Shown piece by piece: positions 59,684 through 64,000 of a stretch of DNA of 64,000 nt. The stretch covers positions 1 through 64,000 of the forward strand of contig JAVWJP010000009.1 in NCBI GenBank assembly GCA_036638975.1, written 5' to 3'. This stretch comes from JAVWJP01 sp036638975. Lineage in GTDB: Bacteria; Bacillota; Clostridia; Oscillospirales; Ruminococcaceae. The notes beneath the pieces are model-generated. The model made no database searches. It saw nothing but the letters and a program-made list of their open reading frames with translations, and was not told the DNA's origin. A program made the translations under genes and the position numbers. How positions within the stretch are numbered: the stretch's first letter is position 1; each line of letters begins with the position of its first letter.

Positions 59684-60982
59684 TTAATGCTCCATCTCCC
59701 GTAGGCTGTTCATAACCATGCCCGTAATAAGCTTAGGGTAAAAGTAGGTGCTCTTTTGCGGCATTTTTTCTTTAGCCTCTGCTACCTGCGCAATCTCGCT
59801 TACACGCGTAGGGTTTATAATAAACGCACAGTTTCCCTCTCCGGCATCGACAGACGACATAGCTTCAGCGGCACTGCGTGTATATGCAAGGTTTGTTTGG
59901 TTTGCCATGTTTTCTTTATCTATGCCAAAAATGCGCTCCAGCACCAATGTATGCAGTATAGAAACATCTAAGGTCTTGTAAGCCTCACTGCTGTGCGGCA
60001 AGAGCTCGTCCATTATGCCGCTGTCTTTAAGGGTAAGAAGCTGCCATTTATCGGCTCCTGTGTAGAGCACCATTGCTTTTTTATTGTCAATATATTTTTC
60101 ACCTAATGCTTTTTCAATTTTTGCACAATCTCCTGTCTGCTCCTCAATATCAAAATATTTTTGGCAAGAGGAAAGTAAGGCTTTTTTGTCAAAGCTCTTT
60201 AGGTTCTTAACTATACGGTGCGTTGGGAAAACCACAAGCCCCTCGTTTTCCATGCTTACAAGCGTCATCATTACATAGTTTGCGGGGTGGTTTTCGTCCT
60301 TTATAATACCCTCTGCTTGCAATTTCGCCTTAAAGTTAAGCGCTGTTTCGTAGCGGTGATGTCCGTCGGCAATATAGGCTTTTTTATCGCTCATAAGCTT
60401 TTGCAAAAGTGCCGTTTCGTCTTTATCGTAAACACACCACAGGCGGTGAGTCACACCGTCCTCTGCGGTAAACTGCTGCTGCGGCTCACCGCCGGAGAGC
60501 TTTTCTAAAAGCTGCGAAACCTTACGGTTTTTGTCGAAATACAGCGAGTAAATTTGGCTGAAATTGCAAAATGTAGCACTCATAAGGTCAAAGCGGTCGC
60601 CCTTCGCCTTAGAGAGTGTTTCCTCATGCGGCAAAATAATTCCCTTGCTAAATTCTTCCAGCTTTACAAGAGAAACAAAGCCCTTAACACGCTTTAGCTC
60701 GCCGCCAACAGTAAATTCTTCTTCATAAATATATATTCCTGCCGTGTCATCTTGCTGTAAAATATCTTCATCAAGCCATTTAGTTAAGGTTTCTCCCGCC
60801 GTTTTGTAAGGCTCTGCGCCCTCGCGCGGAAGCTCTAAGCGTATTATATTATGAGGGTTGGCGGCAAGATACGCGCGGCGCTGCTCATCGTTTATAATAT
60901 CATAGGGCGGGCAGCACAAGGCTGAAATTTCGCCCGCTTTTTTGGTAAAGCGCAACGCACGGAATGGTTTTACGTTTAACAT
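59684..60982 (-). CDS. DUF1015 family protein
   Basis: About 432 residues from ATG 60982, seven bases after GAGGTG. Family signatures: VKPFRALRFTKKAGEISALCCPPYDII at the N-terminus, NPHNIIRLELPRE, YIADGHHRYETALNFK near residue 205, TNLAYTRSAAEAMSSV and STYFYPKLITGMVMNSL at the C-terminus. DUF1015 is a ParB/SerK-related fold of unconfirmed role in bacteria, often next to serine-metabolism genes; none is seen here. First gene of a run with PAP2 and DUF188. Confidence 0.92.
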   Translation of the reverse strand: MLNVKPFRALRFTKKAGEISALCCPPYDIINDEQRRAYLAANPHNIIRLELPREGAEPYKTAGETLTKWLDEDILQQDDTAGIYIYEEEFTVGGELKRVKGFVSLVKLEEFSKGIILPHEETLSKAKGDRFDLMSATFCNFSQIYSLYFDKNRKVSQLLEKLSGGEPQQQFTAEDGVTHRLWCVYDKDETALLQKLMSDKKAYIADGHHRYETALNFKAKLQAEGIIKDENHPANYVMMTLVSMENEGLVVFPTHRIVKNLKSFDKKALLSSCQKYFDIEEQTGDCAKIEKALGEKYIDNKKAMVLYTGADKWQLLTLKDSGIMDELLPHSSEAYKTLDVSILHTLVLERIFGIDKENMANQTNLAYTRSAAEAMSSVDAGEGNCAFIINPTRVSEIAQVAEAKEKMPQKSTYFYPKLITGMVMNSLREMEH

Positions 60983-61186
60983 GACGTACACCTCGTTCTT
61001 AATAATTAAAAAAATGCGGCAAGCTTTAAAAGCAAAATCTTATTATTTTTATTTAAAAATACTCCTATATTACATTTTAGAGGTTTTTTTTAAATAGTCA
61101 AGGAAAAACCATTTTTACTGTGACTCATTTTGTGGTATACTTAACATATAGCTGAAAAACAGATATGAAGATAGGAATGAAGCAAC

Positions 61187-63340
61187 ATGGACATACAAAA
61201 AATAATTACAGACGAGTTTAAGCTTCGCCCGCAGCAGGTGTCTGCCACTGTAGAGCTTATAGACCAAGGTAACACAATACCTTTTATAGCACGTTACCGC
61301 AAGGAAGTTACGGGTTCGCTTGACGACCAGGTGCTGCGCGAGCTGCACGAGCGGCTTTTGTACTTGCGCGGGCTTTTAAAACGCGCCGATGAAATTCGCA
61401 CTTCTATTGCAGCGCAAGAAAAAATGACGGACGAGCTTGAAGCGGCATTAACAAACGCCAAAACCCTCTCGGAGCTTGAGGACATTTACCGTCCGTTTAA
61501 GCAAAAGAGAAAAACAAGAGCTAGCGTTGCAAAAGAAAAAGGCTTAGAGCCTCTTGCCGAAAAAATACTTCTACAGTTGCCGGCTTTTAACCCCATAGAA
61601 GCGGCGGCTGAATATATAAACGAAGAAAAAGCTGTAGCCACGGCAGAAGAAGCCCTTGCCGGTGCGCAGGATATAATTGCCGAGATGGTTTCGGATAACG
61701 CCGACTGCCGCAAGCTTTTGCGCCAATATATGTTTAAATTCGGCATGATTAAAGCCACCGGTACAAAAGAGGATATGGGCGTTTATGCAATGTATAATGA
61801 GTATAAAGAGCCTATAAACCGCATAGCGGGGCACCGTGTTTTGGCTGTTGATAGAGGCGAGCGAGAGGAATTTTTAAAGGTAGCTGTAGCTGCAGATGAT
61901 GATGCCTGCAAAAATATTCTTTACCGCCATTACGTAAAAGGAGAAAACCCTTCTTCACAGATAGTAAAAGCTGCGGCTGAGGACAGCTATTCGCGGCTTG
62001 TTTTTCCGTCACTTGAGCGCGAGCTGCGCGCACAGCTTACAGAAACCGCCGCCGAGCAAGCCATAAAGGTTTTTGGGCTTAACCTGCGCCAGCTTTTAAT
62101 ACAGCCTCCCGTCAAAAACTCTGTCACCTTGGGGTTAGACCCCGGCTACCGCACAGGCTGTAAGCTTGCTGTGGTTGATGCTATAGGCAAGGTACTTGAA
62201 ACAGGCGTTATATACCCCACCTTGGGCAGTGCAGGGCGAATGGAGGAAGCAAAGCGCATAACAAAAGCCATGGTTTTAAAACACGGCGTAACAACAATAG
62301 CCATAGGCAACGGCACAGCCAGCCATGAGTCTGAGGTTTTTGTTGCCGAGCTTTTAAAAGAGCTTAACTGCGGCGCTGCCTACATGGTGGTAAGCGAAGC
62401 GGGTGCATCTGTATACTCTGCCTCTAAGCTTGCCGCCGATGAATTTCCGGAATACGATGTTTCTCTGCGCAGTGCCGTTTCTATAGCCCGCCGTTTGCAA
62501 GACCCTTTGGCAGAGCTTGTAAAGATAGACCCTAAGGCAATAGGCGTTGGGCAGTACCAGCACGATATGCCTAAGGCAAAGCTGGAGGAAAGCCTTGACG
62601 GAGTAGTTGAAAGCTGTGTAAACTCTGTGGGGGTAGACCTTAACACCGCTTCTTTTGCGCTTTTGGCGCACGTTGCCGGCATAGGTGCGGGCGTTGCCAA
62701 AAACATAGTTGCATACCGCGAAGAAAACGGAGAATTTACAGGCCGCACACAGCTTTTAAAGGTGCCAAAGCTTGGCAAAAAAGCATATGAGCAATGTGCG
62801 GGGTTCTTGCGCGTAATTGACGGCAAAAACATTTTAGATAACACCTCTGTGCACCCCGAAAGCTATGCCGCCGCTAAAAAGCTGCTGGAGCTTTGCGGCT
62901 ACAGCCTGACAGATGTAAAAAACGGCAAGATAAGCGAGCTACGCGATAAAGCTACCTCAATTGGCTTATCGGAAATCGCCGAAAAAACAGGTGTGGGAAT
63001 ACCCACCCTAAACGACATTATAACAGAGCTGCAAAAGCCGGGACGCGACCCACGCGACGAGCTGCCTGCGCCGCTGCTGCGCACAGACGTAATAAGTCTT
63101 GCCGACTTAAAAGAGGGCATGGAGCTTGTCGGCACTGTGCGAAACGTAATAGACTTTGGCTGTTTTGTCGATATCGGAGTACATGAGGACGGGCTTGTCC
63201 ATGTTTCTGAAATTGCAAACCGCTTTATAAAGCACCCGTCAGAGGCTGTAAAGGTTGGAGATATCGTAAAAGTGAAGGTACTTTCGGTAGACATAAAGCG
63301 CGGGCGTATAGCATTAACCATAAAAGGTGCGGCACAATAA
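61187..63340 (+). CDS. tex: Tex/YhgF transcription accessory RNA-binding protein
   Basis: 717 residues, full length. N-terminal Tex helical domain, YqgF-like RNase H fold with LGLDPGYRTGCKLAVVD, helix-hairpin-helix region NTASFALLAHVAGIGAGVAKNIVAYR, and C-terminal S1 RNA-binding domain starting EGMELVGTVRNVIDFGCFVDIG. A broadly conserved protein that binds nucleic acids and affects transcription. Upstream AT-rich region has a TATACT (61135-61140) with TTTACT 16 bases before it as a probable promoter. Confidence 0.95.
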   Translation: MDIQKIITDEFKLRPQQVSATVELIDQGNTIPFIARYRKEVTGSLDDQVLRELHERLLYLRGLLKRADEIRTSIAAQEKMTDELEAALTNAKTLSELEDIYRPFKQKRKTRASVAKEKGLEPLAEKILLQLPAFNPIEAAAEYINEEKAVATAEEALAGAQDIIAEMVSDNADCRKLLRQYMFKFGMIKATGTKEDMGVYAMYNEYKEPINRIAGHRVLAVDRGEREEFLKVAVAADDDACKNILYRHYVKGENPSSQIVKAAAEDSYSRLVFPSLERELRAQLTETAAEQAIKVFGLNLRQLLIQPPVKNSVTLGLDPGYRTGCKLAVVDAIGKVLETGVIYPTLGSAGRMEEAKRITKAMVLKHGVTTIAIGNGTASHESEVFVAELLKELNCGAAYMVVSEAGASVYSASKLAADEFPEYDVSLRSAVSIARRLQDPLAELVKIDPKAIGVGQYQHDMPKAKLEESLDGVVESCVNSVGVDLNTASFALLAHVAGIGAGVAKNIVAYREENGEFTGRTQLLKVPKLGKKAYEQCAGFLRVIDGKNILDNTSVHPESYAAAKKLLELCGYSLTDVKNGKISELRDKATSIGLSEIAEKTGVGIPTLNDIITELQKPGRDPRDELPAPLLRTDVISLADLKEGMELVGTVRNVIDFGCFVDIGVHEDGLVHVSEIANRFIKHPSEAVKVGDIVKVKVLSVDIKRGRIALTIKGAAQ

Positions 63341-63440
63341 CCCCAAATGCTGTTTTACAAGTTATCTCCTTTAAATACACAGGTGCTTTGGCGCTTACAG
63401 CAAAAAATATTTTAGATTCCTAAAAAGGGGTGGGCATCAA

Positions 63441-63887
63441 ATGAACTTCATTGGCATCGACAAAAAATGCGTTTTGGTGTGGCGGATAAGGCTATGTATC
63501 GTCACCGCCGCTTTGCTTTTACTTAATATTTTGTTGTTTTATGATGAAACCATCGCTTTAATTGTAATTGCGGCTATTATACTTGTACCTTTTTTGGTGA
63601 TGTTTTTTTGGTACTACCCCCTTAAATACCGCAAGCTAAGCTATGCCTCCGCAGAAGATTTGCTCGTTATAAACTGCGGCGTTATTTATACAAGGCGTAA
63701 ATCTATTCTTTCTAATAACATACAGTATATTACTTTAACCACAACTCCGCTTACAAAGCTTTTTGGGCTGTGCACCTTGTTTTTTCACGCAGCAGGCAGC
63801 TTTGTATATTTGCCGTGCCTAAGCCACGATGCAGCGCGGAATTTGCAGCATCTTCTAACCTCTGACAGCGGGGAGGATTGCCGCTGA
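63441..63887 (+). CDS. bacterial PH-domain (bPH2/DUF304) membrane protein, YdbS-like
   Basis: 148 residues. Two membrane helices (about 18-60), then a bPH2 domain with YPLKYRKLSYASAEDLLVINCGVIYTRRKSILSNNIQYITL, the typical YR-L...G-ixrr...ip..riQ pattern. RBS AAAAGGGG. Stop overlaps the start of the next gene (TGATG). In Bacillus the YdbS-YdbT pair is linked to resistance to signal-peptide or bacteriocin stress; the same role is inferred, not shown. Confidence 0.85.
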   Translation: MNFIGIDKKCVLVWRIRLCIVTAALLLLNILLFYDETIALIVIAAIILVPFLVMFFWYYPLKYRKLSYASAEDLLVINCGVIYTRRKSILSNNIQYITLTTTPLTKLFGLCTLFFHAAGSFVYLPCLSHDAARNLQHLLTSDSGEDCR

Positions 63888-64000
63888 TGACGCACAGAGC
63901 ACACCCTGTTATGATAATTGAGTTTTTGTGGGGCTTTGTCTACCTGCTTATAATACCTCTTTTGCGTGGTGTAATAACCGCGCTGCACAGCGGTTTTTCA
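63887..64000 (+). CDS. PH-domain membrane protein, YdbT-like, cut by window end
   Basis: The ATG at 63887 overlaps the upstream TGA, with GGGGAGG ten bases before it. The 38 visible codons read MTHRAHPVMIIEFLWGF, then VYLLIIPLLRG, a short charged start followed by a membrane helix, as expected for the large bPH2 partner (YdbT). The rest lies outside the window. Confidence 0.7.
   Translation, partial: MTHRAHPVMIIEFLWGFVYLLIIPLLRGVITALHSGFS

Overview
The window looks like a spore-forming, low-to-mid GC Clostridia (Oscillospiraceae/Ruminococcaceae-like). The evidence is AGGAGG-type ribosome binding sites with frequent TTG/GTG starts, an uninterrupted sigK, clostridial spore-type proteins, NPDTG-type surface proteins, and abundant GGDEF/EAL, LytTR and STAS signalling. 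It appears to come from a short-read assembly: a 100-N gap at 26447-26546 is flanked on both sides by the same 55 bases. No IS element, prophage, CRISPR array or rRNA was seen; there is one tRNA-Leu(UAG).

Layout. 0-1 kb: a 5'-incomplete DUF1697 gene and degenerate sequence. 1-6.5 kb: a lipoprotein and two tandem, almost identical M13 metallopeptidase lipoproteins. 6.6-12 kb: housekeeping genes (mutarotase-like, tatD-metG, a YjfB-like small protein, rsmA, tRNA-Leu). 12-16.4 kb: a sigma factor, a small membrane protein, a polytopic protein and a PrsW-like protease, followed by a paralogue of the small membrane protein and a BspA-type secreted protein. 16.6-18.5 kb: a V4R sensor with a diguanylate cyclase. 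18.5-20.2 kb: two convergent, probably spore-associated proteins sharing one domain. 20.3-24.2 kb: mgtE behind a structured leader with a small ORF, GNAT and AraC genes, and a sugar-ABC ATPase. 24.2-28.2 kb: a tandem-duplicated surface protein gene with a relic of the neighbouring HAD phosphatase gene between the copies.

28.4-35.5 kb holds the most unusual locus. Eight genes lie in five transcription units: a cNMP-binding-fold protein, a DHH phosphoesterase, STAS / MATE-HATPase fusion / GNAT, a RelA/SpoT-type synthetase with a separate HD hydrolase, and a receiver domain lacking its phospho-Asp. All five units start with the same promoter, CGACG-N6-CGACG-N10-TATAAT, with invariant spacing. 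This is an 11-bp direct repeat replacing the -35 box, like a PhoB/OmpR-type operator. No DNA-binding gene lies inside the locus. I read it as a nucleotide-signal and partner-switching regulon that I do not recognise as a described system.

35.6-64 kb: sigK with its RBS inside a perfect 14-bp inverted repeat; a 923-residue surface protein; a histidine kinase with a REC-LytTR-REC-winged-helix double regulator; a secreted protein; a solute-binding/5'-nucleotidase-C fusion paired with a Cache-GGDEF(degenerate)-EAL protein; an AgrC/AgrA-like pair next to a textbook LytTR direct repeat that precedes a four-repeat secreted protein; then NhaC, cardiolipin synthase, alpha/beta hydrolase, Usp, DUF188, PAP2, DUF1015, Tex and bacterial PH-domain genes. 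Much of the window therefore serves sensing, second-messenger signalling and cell-surface display.
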